A stretch of 14,192 nucleotides of DNA from CAZRDB01 sp964598695 (GCA_964598695.1 CAZRDB010000133.1:1-14192); one strand, 5' to 3'. Shown: positions 1 to 7,594, counted from the stretch's first letter. Translations and numbers: made by a program. The notes: generated by a model not told the origin, from the letters alone.

Positions 1-632
1 CGGTGGAGTCGGTCTGCATGCTCGTCGTCGGCTTCCTGCTGTTCGCGGTGGCGCTGCCGTTCCAGGCCAAGGTCTTCCTCGCACCCGACGTGCTGGCGGC
101 CCACCCGGAGGCTCGCTACTACCCCTGGCTGTGCCTGATCGCGGTCCCCCTGCTCCCCCTGCTCCACCCCAAGGTGTTGGAGTGGGCGGTCCGGAAGGCG
201 CTCACGCGCATGGGGCGGGAGCCGATGGCCGTCCACCTCACGGGCGCCGGCGTGGCGCGGATCCTGGGATGGTGGGTCGTGGCATGGGGGATCCAGGGCG
301 TGAGCTTCCACGTCCTGACGCTCGCGGTGGTGCCGGAGCTGCCGCTCTCGGCGCTGCCGCTGCTGGGCGCGACCTACGCGTTCTCGTGGGTGTTCTCGAT
401 GGTCAGCTTCCTGACCCCGGCGGGGCTCGGGGTGCGTGAGGCGGCGCTGCTCGTGCTCCTGGTGCCGCAGCTCAGCCCCATCGTGGGACCGTCGGCCGCG
501 GGGCCGCTCGCCGGCGTCCTCATGGCCGGCTCCCGCCTCTGGACGACCATCGCCGACGGCCTGAGCATCGGCCTCGCGTTCGTTATCGACCGCATCCTCG
601 TCCGGGGCCCTCGGCCCACGGCGGCCGAGTAG
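1..632 (+). CDS. LPG-synthase-TM / UPF0104 family integral membrane protein (5' partial)
   Basis: The reading frame is already open at the window edge, so the true start lies outside and only the last ~209 residues are seen; it stops with TAG at 630-632. The product is very hydrophobic, with about five or six probable membrane segments (roughly residues 3-25, 41-55, 86-110, 115-137, 143-162 and 175-198 of the visible part). The motif PAGLGVREA (residues 139-147) is typical of the lysylphosphatidylglycerol synthase transmembrane domain (UPF0104, AglD-like), whose members act as lipid flippases or lipid-modifying membrane proteins, often beside polyprenol or glycosyltransferase genes. No soluble aminoacyl-transferase domain follows the membrane part, so this is the stand-alone membrane form and its substrate cannot be told. 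It converges on the glycosidase gene with only 10 bases between stop codons and no terminator between them. Family assignment is fairly sure; the biological role is not. Confidence 0.8.
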   Translation, partial: VESVCMLVVGFLLFAVALPFQAKVFLAPDVLAAHPEARYYPWLCLIAVPLLPLLHPKVLEWAVRKALTRMGREPMAVHLTGAGVARILGWWVVAWGIQGVSFHVLTLAVVPELPLSALPLLGATYAFSWVFSMVSFLTPAGLGVREAALLVLLVPQLSPIVGPSAAGPLAGVLMAGSRLWTTIADGLSIGLAFVIDRILVRGPRPTAAE

Positions 633-642
633 GCGCGACCGC

Positions 643-3600
643 TCACCGCACGGGTGGATCGAGCCGCCCCCACGGCTGCACCGGGGGAGCCCCCAAGTCG
701 GCGACGGGAACGCAGCCGGCCGGCTCGGCCGCTGCGGCCCAGCCCTCGAGCGGCCCGGGCGCCGCGCGCCAGTCGGCGCCGGTGCGGATCGGCGCCGTCG
801 ATCCGTCCGGCAGTTCCGCCCGCCCCTCCGCGAGCAGTCCGGCCGGCCCTCCGAGGTTGCCCCCGTGGAGCGCGATCACGTTCTCGCCGGCACGGAGCGC
901 GGTGCTGAGGTCGAAGCGGTGCAGGGTCTGCCAGGCGTCGTCGCCCGCGCCGACGCGCTCCCCGTTGACGTACAGCTCGAAGGTGTTGTCGGCCGTGACG
1001 GTCAGCCAGGCGCTCCGAGGGGTGTCGGCGAGCACGAGCGAGCCCCGGAGCCACACCTCCTCGGCCTCCGGGTCGGGGCCCCAGATCCAGTGTGCCTTCC
1101 ACTGCCCGGACCCGGCCGAGAGCGGCTCCTCGGGGAACCGCACGGGCGCCGGCGGCTCGCGGAAGACGACGCGCCCGTCGGCCCCCAGCCCACGGGTCCA
1201 GGTGAACTCGTATCCCTCGGCCCGGCACCGGAGCGTGACGTCGCTCGGCGTGACGCGCAGGTCCATCGGGAGGCCCCGGTACGCGAGGTTGCGGACCTCG
1301 ATCCACGGGAGCGCGCCGGGGAGCCTCGGCGCGATCACGAGGCCCTCGGGCGTCGGTTGAACGCCCATGGCGGCATGCAGGAGCCAGCAGGGGACCATGC
1401 CGCTCTCCGGGAACGGCATGTCCGTCCCGGTTGAGCCCGGGTCGATGAGCTGGGGGTGCTCGCCGCGGATCAGCGGCGGGCCGCCGCAGAGACGGTCGTC
1501 CATGCGCCAGCGCCCGAGGATCTCCTCCCACCGCTTCCAGGCGCTGTCGGGGCTCAGGAGCCGGGTGCGGGCGACGAGGTCGAAGTAGCTGGTGTAGAGG
1601 ATCGCTCCGCCATCCTGGCACTGGTCGCCGAACGCGGTCCCACGCCAGCCGTACATCCACCAGGGCTCCCGCGGGCAGTCGGGCTCCAGGCTACCCGTCT
1701 CGGGCTCCCAGCGCGGGTTGTGGAGCGTGGTCGCGCGGGGAGCGAAGATCCAGCGCGAGTAGGTGTCGGCCTCGCCCGAGCTGGTGGGCTCGGTCTCCAT
1801 CCACCGGTAGATCCGTGCGGCCTGCTCCGGGCTCGCGAGGCCGTAGGCCATGGCCTCGAGGTTCACGAAGGTGAAGCCGTAGTCATGGCGTGCGCCGTCG
1901 ATGTCGACACAGCCGATGAACCGGCCGGCGTCCTCGTCCCAGAAGGTGCGGCTGTAGGCCTCGCGCGCCCGCGCGGCCAGGGCGCGGTACTCCTCCGGTG
2001 CGCGTCGGGCGGCGGCGCCGGGCTCCTGTGCGAGCATCTCCTCGATCTGCGCCATCGCCTCGAGCGAGGCGTACCAGACCACGTTGGCATAGGCGTCGAG
2101 CCCGCCGAAGGGGAGGATGTCCCAGTAGTTGTTGCCGAGGCCCTGGTGGCGGCCGTGCACGTCCTTGCTGACCGTGCGGATCAGGCCTGCCTCCGCCCCC
2201 TCGAGCACCGTGAGCTGGTACTCCATCGCGCGGCGCAGGCGCTCGGCCTGCCGTACGAGCAGGTCGCGATCGCCGGTCCACAGCGCGTAGCGCCAGCACG
2301 CGAGGATCCAGCGGGCGTTGCTGTCGGCGTGGCGGGTGTCGTAGGGGGGGCTCTCGGGGAAGGGCCAGCCGACGGTCGCGCCCCAGGTATGGACATAGCC
2401 CTCGGGGGTCATCGGGTTGCCCTCGAGGAGGTTGCGCTGCTCGTCGAGGTGCGTACCGAGGTGCCAGAACCGGGTCTGGGCGATCCAATCGTACCAGGCC
2501 GACGGGCCCCAGGCGGGCGGGTACGTGAGCGCGCGCTCCCAGAAGAAGCGGTTGGCCTCCTCGGTCGCCCGCGCGTCGGGGAGCACGAACCGGGGCCAGT
2601 CGTCGGGGACGGTGTCCTCGCGCGGGAGGAAGTCGAGCGACCACTCCGTCGGAGAGCCCGCGGCGCACGAGAACTCGAGGAGCGTCTCCTGCCCTCGGAG
2701 GTGCCAGCGGAGCTGGGGATTCGGTGCCGAGAGGCGCAGGTCGTGGTCGCCGGTGCCCTCGGCCTCGATCCACGAGTGGCCGCTGAGGGTCAGCTCGTAC
2801 CAGCCCTCGCGCTCGACCCAGCGCTTGAGCTGCTGCACGGGCATGTAGCGCATGGCGTCGGTCAGGAACCGCGAGAAGGGCACGCTGCGCGCGGTGCAGT
2901 CGTAGCCGGTGTTGTCCCAGGCGTACAGCATCTCGAAGGGGATCGACGGGACGGGGTCACCGGCCGACGGCTCGACGGAGAGGACGGCGCGGAGGGTGCG
3001 CTCGGCGACGACGTACTCGACGGTCGCGGCCCCCACGGTGCGGCGGTGCGCGACACGGAGGACCGGGAGCGGCGCATTGGGAGCGGGATGGCCGTCGTGG
3101 CAGGGGACGCCCGCGAGGCCGTCGGCCCCACGGATGGCCCAGCAGCCGACCTGGCCCTCGGGGTCGCTCAGCTCGAAGCAGTACGTGCCCCCGGGCTGGG
3201 GCGCGAAGTCGAGCGCCTGCCAGGAGTTGTCGCGGATGTCGGTCGCGCGCCTCTCGGCGACGACCTCGCCCTCCGGGCCGCCGAGACGAAGCCGCAGGGT
3301 CACGGCGCTGTCGGTGCCCTGCCAGGTAGGCACCCGTGCCTCGACGCGGGCGAAGGAGCCGGCCGGGACGGCGAAGGTGCGGCCGATGGAGCCTCGCTCG
3401 AGGAGCCAGGGCTCGGTCGCCTGGGGGCTCTCCAGCCGGCTCTCGACGGTCGCCTCAAGCCCCTCGACGCGAATGCCCGTCGGCGTGCGCTCGGTCCGAG
3501 TCGCCGGCCCGGGCTCGATGCCGCGGAACCCGGCGTCGAGGATCCGGCTCGCTCCGGCCGTGCCGCGGCCCGTGGGATCGACCCACAGGCCGGCGAGGCG

Positions 3601-3738
3601 GCCGCCACGGGTGCGGAATCCGACGAGGTCGCCGGACCAGTCGGCCTCCTGCGCGGCGGCGGCCACGGCGAGCGCCGCGAGCGCGACACAGGAGATCAGG
3701 GGAGCGAAGCGCGGCAGTGCGCTCCAGTGCACGGCCAT
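643..3738 (-). CDS. Secreted six-hairpin glycoside hydrolase with C-terminal rhamnosidase-type beta domain
   Basis: A 1031-residue exported protein. ATG at 3738 is preceded by a strong GGAGGTG (3744-3750, 5-base spacer). Residues 1-30 form a signal peptide (arginine at 10, hydrophobic 11-29, likely cut after the Ala run). A LISC string at 14-17 could be read as a lipobox, but the hydrophobic stretch continues past it. Residues ~30-390 look like beta-sandwich. Residues ~395-795 are helical with aromatic-rich loops resembling (alpha/alpha)6 six-hairpin glycosidases (GH63/GH78-like fold), e.g. GNNYWDILPFGG (535-546) and FPESGMVPCW (776-785); D540 and E778 are only guessed candidate acids. Residues ~880-1030 begin with KAHWIWGPDPE and include ELYVNGERVG, like the galactose-binding-type domain usually at the N-terminus of alpha-L-rhamnosidases. 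It is the last gene of the minus-strand operon, 33 bases after the phosphoesterase. Substrate and CAZy family are not settled; extracellular glycan hydrolysis is likely. Confidence 0.75.
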   Translation of the reverse strand: MAVHWSALPRFAPLISCVALAALAVAAAAQEADWSGDLVGFRTRGGRLAGLWVDPTGRGTAGASRILDAGFRGIEPGPATRTERTPTGIRVEGLEATVESRLESPQATEPWLLERGSIGRTFAVPAGSFARVEARVPTWQGTDSAVTLRLRLGGPEGEVVAERRATDIRDNSWQALDFAPQPGGTYCFELSDPEGQVGCWAIRGADGLAGVPCHDGHPAPNAPLPVLRVAHRRTVGAATVEYVVAERTLRAVLSVEPSAGDPVPSIPFEMLYAWDNTGYDCTARSVPFSRFLTDAMRYMPVQQLKRWVEREGWYELTLSGHSWIEAEGTGDHDLRLSAPNPQLRWHLRGQETLLEFSCAAGSPTEWSLDFLPREDTVPDDWPRFVLPDARATEEANRFFWERALTYPPAWGPSAWYDWIAQTRFWHLGTHLDEQRNLLEGNPMTPEGYVHTWGATVGWPFPESPPYDTRHADSNARWILACWRYALWTGDRDLLVRQAERLRRAMEYQLTVLEGAEAGLIRTVSKDVHGRHQGLGNNYWDILPFGGLDAYANVVWYASLEAMAQIEEMLAQEPGAAARRAPEEYRALAARAREAYSRTFWDEDAGRFIGCVDIDGARHDYGFTFVNLEAMAYGLASPEQAARIYRWMETEPTSSGEADTYSRWIFAPRATTLHNPRWEPETGSLEPDCPREPWWMYGWRGTAFGDQCQDGGAILYTSYFDLVARTRLLSPDSAWKRWEEILGRWRMDDRLCGGPPLIRGEHPQLIDPGSTGTDMPFPESGMVPCWLLHAAMGVQPTPEGLVIAPRLPGALPWIEVRNLAYRGLPMDLRVTPSDVTLRCRAEGYEFTWTRGLGADGRVVFREPPAPVRFPEEPLSAGSGQWKAHWIWGPDPEAEEVWLRGSLVLADTPRSAWLTVTADNTFELYVNGERVGAGDDAWQTLHRFDLSTALRAGENVIALHGGNLGGPAGLLAEGRAELPDGSTAPIRTGADWRAAPGPLEGWAAAAEPAGCVPVADLGAPPVQPWGRLDPPVR

Positions 3739-3771
3739 GGCAGCACCTCCGAGAGTCTCTCGTCAGACACG

Positions 3772-4512
3772 CTAGACGCCGTGGGCGATGCGCCGCACGA
3801 GGCGGGGAGGGAGGCCCGCGGCGGCCATCAGGGCCTGGGCATGAGCGATGTCGTACTCGGCGCGGACGAACTCGGCGCGGTGGGCATCGAGATCGAGGAT
3901 GAGCGCGGCGGCGCGGGGGTCGCGGTCGCGGGGCTGCCCCACGCTGCCCGGGTTGAGGAGGAGCCGCGCGGTGGGGGCGAGGTCGAGGGTGGCGCCCTCC
4001 GTCTCGGCGGGAACGCGGTGCACGACCTCTCCCCCCGCCTCCTCCCTCGCGTAGAGTGCGGGGAGGTGCGTGTGGCCGAAGAGGGCGACGCGCTCCGCGA
4101 AGGCCCGGAACTCGGCCTCGGCCGTGCAGCAATCGAACAGGTAGCGGTCCGGGTTGGAGGGCGCCCCGTGGCACAGGAGCACCCCCTCGACGACGTCGGT
4201 GGTCGGCAGCTCGGCCAGCCAGTCGCGGCTCTCGGCGGGCAGCGCGCGAGCGGTCCAGAGGAGCGCCTCGGCGGCGTCGGCGTTGAACCACGCGAGCGAC
4301 CGCGTGTCGATCACGGCGCGATCGTGGTTGCCCGCGATGCATGCGGCGCACGAGGCGCGCACCAGGCGGACGCACAGGTCGGGCTCGGCGCCGTAGCCGA
4401 CGACATCGCCCAAGCAGACGATCCGCTCGACCGCGCGCTCGGCGAGGGAGGCCAGGACGGCCTCCAGCGCCGTCGCGTTGCCGTGGATGTCGGAGATCAC
4501 CCCGAGTCTCAC
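3772..4512 (-). CDS. Metallophosphoesterase (YfcE/calcineurin-like)
   Basis: A 246-residue cytosolic phosphoesterase with the full metal-binding set of the calcineurin-like superfamily: SDIHGN (D8, H10), GDVVGYG (D36), GNHD (61-64), LCHG (H115) and GHTH (146-149). The family uses a dinuclear metal centre to hydrolyse phosphomonoesters or diesters. The frame stays open upstream to 4884, but the family's N-terminus begins exactly at GTG 4512, with a GGGGGGTG purine tract six bases before it. That GTG overlaps the upstream amidohydrolase TGA (GTGA, 4509-4512), a sign of translational coupling. The glycosidase follows 33 bases downstream. Length matches single-domain YfcE-like proteins. The natural substrate cannot be read from sequence; the operon suggests a phosphorylated metabolite from glycan or organic-acid breakdown, which is inference. 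Confidence 0.88.
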   Translation of the reverse strand: MRLGVISDIHGNATALEAVLASLAERAVERIVCLGDVVGYGAEPDLCVRLVRASCAACIAGNHDRAVIDTRSLAWFNADAAEALLWTARALPAESRDWLAELPTTDVVEGVLLCHGAPSNPDRYLFDCCTAEAEFRAFAERVALFGHTHLPALYAREEAGGEVVHRVPAETEGATLDLAPTARLLLNPGSVGQPRDRDPRAAALILDLDAHRAEFVRAEYDIAHAQALMAAAGLPPRLVRRIAHGV

Positions 4513-5345
4513 GCCGCGCACCCCCCGCAACCGTTCGGGGGCAGGGGCTCGAGGCGGAACAGCGCTCGCGCGTTGCCGCCGAGGATCGCGCGCTTGACCT
4601 CGTCGGAGAGTTCGGCGAACAGCACCTGGCCGAGCTTTGGCCGTGGGTCGATGAACGGGATGTCGCTGCCGTACAGGATCCGCGAGGCGCCGACCGTCGA
4701 GACGAGACGCTCGAGCGCGCCGGAGTGGGACTGCGAGCCGGTGATGTCGAGGTGGATGTTGGGGGACTCCAGCGCCACCTGCGCGGCGGCGCTGTAGCCC
4801 GCGGGAGTCCCCCCCGCGTGGCCCATGAGCATCCGCAGCTCGGGGAAGCGGCGCGCGATCTCGCCGAAGGCCTGGGGGCTGCACTGGGAGCAGCCGTCCC
4901 AGGTGTGGATCAGCACGGGGACATCGGCCCGGACGGCGTACTCGAAGACGGGCTCGTAGCGTGACGAGGCGATCGGGACCTGGTGGAGCGAGGGATGGAG
5001 CTTGACGCCCACGCAGCGGGCGCCGGCGACGTACTGCTCGAGCTGGGCGCGGATCTGGCGCGGCGAGCGGTTCGGGTTGACCGTGCAGTAGGGGAGGAAG
5101 CGACCGGGCGCCTGGAGGGCCATCTCCACCGCCAGCCGGTTGGCCTCCGCCTCATCCGGCCCGAGCCCGATGTGCGGGGAGACCAGCACGACCTCGATGC
5201 CGGCGGCATCCATGGTCCGGAGGAGATCCTCGCACCAGGCGCCATGGACGAGGAACTCACCGTAGGGGCCCGCGTGGCCGTGGACGTCGACGATCCGGAG
5301 GTCACGGAGCGACTGGCCCGAGCGCGCGCGCTCGCGGAGGGTCAT
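4509..5345 (-). CDS. Amidohydrolase family protein (amidohydrolase_2, TIM barrel) with two CxxC motifs
   Basis: A 278-residue metal-dependent hydrolase or decarboxylase-type TIM barrel. Visible ligand motifs are VDVHGH (H22, H24), LIHTWD (H147), MGHAGG (H176) and LYGSDIPF (D228), the usual order in amidohydrolase_2 (PF04909) enzymes; KLHP (115-118) lies in the barrel. ATG 5345 has GGGGAG (5353-5358) seven bases upstream. The frame continues to 5675, but homology and the Shine-Dalgarno site both support this start, which overlaps the upstream gene's TGA (ATGA, 5342-5345). Its own TGA overlaps the phosphoesterase GTG. Odd points: a CSQC motif follows the third ligand (152-155), and the protein ends in a short tail with CGGC (273-276). 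It looks like a distant tandem paralogue of its upstream neighbour (GSDIPFIDPR against GSDHPFLDPG). Substrate unknown; bacterial members act on carboxylated or lactone-type small molecules. Confidence 0.86.
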   Translation of the reverse strand: MTLRERARSGQSLRDLRIVDVHGHAGPYGEFLVHGAWCEDLLRTMDAAGIEVVLVSPHIGLGPDEAEANRLAVEMALQAPGRFLPYCTVNPNRSPRQIRAQLEQYVAGARCVGVKLHPSLHQVPIASSRYEPVFEYAVRADVPVLIHTWDGCSQCSPQAFGEIARRFPELRMLMGHAGGTPAGYSAAAQVALESPNIHLDITGSQSHSGALERLVSTVGASRILYGSDIPFIDPRPKLGQVLFAELSDEVKRAILGGNARALFRLEPLPPNGCGGCAA

Positions 5346-5926
5346 GGCAGATCTCCCCGCTCCAGCAGCCGCCGCAGGTTGCCGGCGGCGATCGCCTCCG
5401 TGTGCTCGTCCGGGAGGTCGGCGTACAGGACCCGGGCCATCGCGGCGCCCGGGTCGAGGAACGGGTGGTCGCTGCCGAAGACGAGCCGGCCGGCGCCGAA
5501 CCGCGCCACGACCTCTTCCAGCGCCCGGTGGCCCACGTACGAGGAGGTCTCGAGGGTGAGGCCCCGGTGACGCGCGAGCATCGGGAGCACGGTTCGCCCA
5601 TGGCGATAGCCGACGCGTTCCAGGATGACACGCAGGCCCGGGTGGCGGGCCATCGTCTCGTCGAGCCGCTCCCACCCGATCTCACCCAGGGCGATGCAGA
5701 CGGGGATCGCCGTCTCCGCGAGCGCGGCGAGCAGGCCGTCGGAGACGGTCGGCGTCAAGGAGTAGCCGTGGCGGCTGGGCGCGAGGCGGACGGCGCGGGC
5801 CTTGGTCTCGCCGAGGTACCGGAGGATGGCCTCGGGCTGATCGGACCAGGGCATCTCGCCGGAGCCCGGGGGCAGGAGGACGGCGCAGGGGACGAACAGG
5901 GGCCTGCGCGTGGCGACCAGGCGCAT
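5342..5926 (-). CDS. Amidohydrolase family protein, N-terminally truncated (probable pseudogene or assembly-broken gene)
   Basis: The first ATG in frame (5926) gives 194 residues. They hold the C-terminal two thirds of an amidohydrolase_2-type barrel: VPCAVLLPP, a central strand ARAVRLAP, and FGSDHPFLDPG with the conserved Asp. Coding similarity continues upstream of that ATG to about 5998 (ALCTHSWAEEHDPLAGN reads like the segment before the LLPP strand in this family), then the frame is closed by TAG at 5999-6001. About 60 residues with the N-terminal HxH metal motif are missing, although the downstream sibling keeps its own. No good Shine-Dalgarno precedes 5926. The break lies 56 bases from the N gap and coincides with a change to less GC-rich sequence, so either an insertion or a scaffold join removed the 5' end. 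As read here the enzyme should lack its metal site and is probably inactive. Its TGA overlaps the next gene's ATG by four bases. Confidence 0.7.
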   Translation of the reverse strand: MRLVATRRPLFVPCAVLLPPGSGEMPWSDQPEAILRYLGETKARAVRLAPSRHGYSLTPTVSDGLLAALAETAIPVCIALGEIGWERLDETMARHPGLRVILERVGYRHGRTVLPMLARHRGLTLETSSYVGHRALEEVVARFGAGRLVFGSDHPFLDPGAAMARVLYADLPDEHTEAIAAGNLRRLLERGDLP

Positions 5927-5998
5927 CTCGGCGTTGCCGGCGAGGGGGTCGTGCTCCTCGGCCCAACTGTGGGTGCACAGGGCGCCGGCGTTGGCGTA

Positions 5999-6056
5999 CT
6001 AAGCGTGTAGACCGGAAACTTAATCGGGAGGTGGGGCGACCACCACAACATGCCCC
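5999..6056. mobile_element. Possible mobile-element end abutting the assembly gap
   Basis: A 58-base stretch between the point where the amidohydrolase reading frame is broken and the run of N. It is visibly less GC-rich than its surroundings, codes for nothing recognisable, and carries a TGTAGACC string near its outer edge (from about 6008), reminiscent of the TGT... ends of IS481/IS3-type elements. A short inverted repeat (GGTGG 6030-6034, CCACC 6040-6044) lies inside. It could be one end of an insertion sequence collapsed at a contig edge, a non-coding repeat, or a mis-joined contig tip. No transposase or target duplication is visible, so the call is tentative. Confidence 0.25.
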
Positions 6057-6066
6057 NNNNNNNNNN
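6057..6066. other. Assembly gap (10 N)
   Basis: Ten N bases mark a scaffold join of unknown true size. The amidohydrolase truncation and repeat-like sequence on both sides suggest the assembly broke at a repeated element. Gene order across this point, including whether the minus-strand operon and tldD are really divergent neighbours, depends on the scaffolding. Confidence 0.97.
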
Positions 6067-6145
6067 GGCACGAAGCATCCAGGAACTCCAGCCCGCCGGG
6101 TTGCTTCGCGTCGGCCGACGGCCTTCCCTCCACGCGCGGGAGGGG
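6067..6145. repeat. Hairpin-dense, repeat-like non-coding stretch right of the gap
   Basis: Three inverted-repeat structures stand almost end to end: CGAAGCA (6071-6077) with TGCTTCG (6102-6108) around a 24-base centre; a perfect 12-base palindrome CGTCGGCCGACG (6109-6120); and CCCTCC (6126-6131) with GGAGGG (6139-6144) around a 7-base loop. A minus-strand frame through it gives a proline/arginine-rich string (PPQTPPARGG) of the kind seen when interspersed palindromic repeats are translated. I read it as a REP- or MITE-like intergenic repeat, a plausible cause of the adjacent gap. The remaining 6146-6196 is a leader holding only the tldD ribosome-binding site; no convincing promoter was found. 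Confidence 0.4.
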
Positions 6146-6196
6146 TTTGGGGGGGCGGTTCGAAGGGAGTTCTGTTGTGTGAGGGGAGTGTCATCT

Positions 6197-7594
6197 ATGC
6201 GAAGCGTGCTCGAGAGGCTGCGCGACCGGGCGACCGCATTGGGCGCCTCGTTCGCGGACGCGCGCGTGGTGGTCCAGGAGTACACCTCGATCTCGCGCCA
6301 GGACGGTCGCGCCGACCGTCTCTCCGGGGGGAAGTCCGAGGGTCTGGGCGTGCGGGTGCTCCACGACGGGGCCTGGGGCTTCGCATCGACGAACCGGGTG
6401 GACGCGGCCGGGGCGATGGAGTGCCTCGAGACGGCCGTCCAGGCCGCGAATGCGGCTCCGAAGCGCACCGACGTGGTGCTCGCGACGCTGCCGGCCCACG
6501 AGGCCACGGTCTGCGACGAGTACGAGACCGACCCGCGGAGCGTGCCGGCCGAGCGCAAGATGGACCTGCTGCGTCGCCACGAGGAGGAGATCCTCCGGAT
6601 CGCGGGCGCGCGGGCGGTCAACAGCTCGGTCGGTCTGAGTGACTCGGTCACCCGGACCATGGTCTGCAACACGCAGGGGACCTACGTCGAGACCGAGCAG
6701 ACGCGGGGCCGGATCGGCTGCTCCGTGGTGACGGCCGAGGGCTCGGTCCGCCAGCAGGCGAGCGAGCACCGGGCGCGGCTCGGGGGCTGGGAAGCGATCG
6801 AGGAGGTCGCGATCGAGGGCTTCTCGAGCAAGGCCGCCCAGCGCGCCGTCGATCTGCTCGCCGCTCGTCGGGCGCCGGCCGGTCTGTTCCCCGTCGTGCT
6901 GCACCCCTCGGTCGTAGGCGTGTTCATCCACGAGGCCTTCGGCCACAACGCCGAGGCCGACCTCGTGCTGGCGGGCGACTCGATCCTGGGCGGCAAGCTC
7001 GGGACGCAGGTCGCCTCGCCGCTGGTCAACGTGCTCGACGACGCGACGATCCCGCGGGTCTGGGGCAGCTACGCTTTCGACAGTGAGGGGACGCCGGGCC
7101 AGCGCCGGACGATCATCGACGGCGGGATCCTCGTCGGCTTCATGCACACGCTCGAGTCGGCCGGCCGCATGGGCGTGGCGCCCAACGGCAGCGGGCGGGC
7201 CGACGGCTTCGCCGCGATGCCGATCGTGCGAATGAGCAACACGACCCTCGAGGCCGGCGCCACGCCCGTCGAGGAGATGATCGGCGGCGTCGAGGAGGGG
7301 ATCCTCTTCGAGAACGGCCAGTGGGGCTACGTGATGTGCGAGAAGGGCCAGTACACGCTCAGCGCCGGCAGCGGTCGGATGATCCGCAAGGGCGAGCTGT
7401 GCGAGATGGTGCGGGATGTCTGCATGTGCGGCACCGTGCTCGAGACGCTGCACAAGGTGGACGCGATCTCCCGGGAGTGGGAACTCTCGTGGGGCGGCGG
7501 ATCCTGCGGCAAGAACGGCCAGTCGATGCCGGTCAGCGGCGGCGGGCCCTACGTGCGCGTAACCGACATGCTCGTCGGCGGCCAGGAGGGCTAG
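6197..7594 (+). CDS. tldD: TldD-family metalloprotease (TldD/PmbA catalytic subunit)
   Basis: A 465-residue protein of the TldD/PmbA (U62/M103) family, close to the usual TldD length. It has the extended zinc motif HEAFGH (HExxxH, 245-250), which supplies two His ligands and the catalytic Glu; Cys437 in GSCGKNGQ near the C-terminus fits the third ligand known from E. coli TldD. In E. coli TldD pairs with TldE (PmbA) as a cytosolic protease that digests unfolded peptides, matures microcin B17 and degrades CcdA. The frame is open back through the N gap, but ATG 6197 is chosen because the family N-terminus starts there and GAGGGGAG (6181-6188) lies eight bases upstream. The pmbA-like gene follows after 26 bases, as expected for an obligate heteromer. 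No RiPP precursor or synthetase is visible in the window, so general peptide turnover is the default role. Family assignment is secure. Confidence 0.93.
   Translation: MRSVLERLRDRATALGASFADARVVVQEYTSISRQDGRADRLSGGKSEGLGVRVLHDGAWGFASTNRVDAAGAMECLETAVQAANAAPKRTDVVLATLPAHEATVCDEYETDPRSVPAERKMDLLRRHEEEILRIAGARAVNSSVGLSDSVTRTMVCNTQGTYVETEQTRGRIGCSVVTAEGSVRQQASEHRARLGGWEAIEEVAIEGFSSKAAQRAVDLLAARRAPAGLFPVVLHPSVVGVFIHEAFGHNAEADLVLAGDSILGGKLGTQVASPLVNVLDDATIPRVWGSYAFDSEGTPGQRRTIIDGGILVGFMHTLESAGRMGVAPNGSGRADGFAAMPIVRMSNTTLEAGATPVEEMIGGVEEGILFENGQWGYVMCEKGQYTLSAGSGRMIRKGELCEMVRDVCMCGTVLETLHKVDAISREWELSWGGGSCGKNGQSMPVSGGGPYVRVTDMLVGGQEG

Noticed and set aside
633..642. Terminator between the membrane-protein gene and the glycosidase gene
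   Set aside because: Only 10 bases separate the stops and no hairpin with a T-run was found across them.
1456..4797. A very long plus-strand open frame (1113 codons) opposite the glycosidase and phosphoesterase genes
   Set aside because: It is Gly/Ala/Arg/Glu-rich without family motifs, crosses several well-supported minus-strand genes, and is the expected stop-poor antisense frame in high-GC DNA.
5682..6194. Minus-strand frame running through the N gap, ending in the amidohydrolase region
   Set aside because: It crosses undefined bases and gives proline/arginine-rich repeat translation; it is out of frame with the amidohydrolase and does not supply its missing N-terminus.
6050..6196. N-terminal extension of the TldD frame back through the gap
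   Set aside because: It includes undefined bases and repeat-derived residues; the family N-terminus and ribosome-binding site place the start at 6197.
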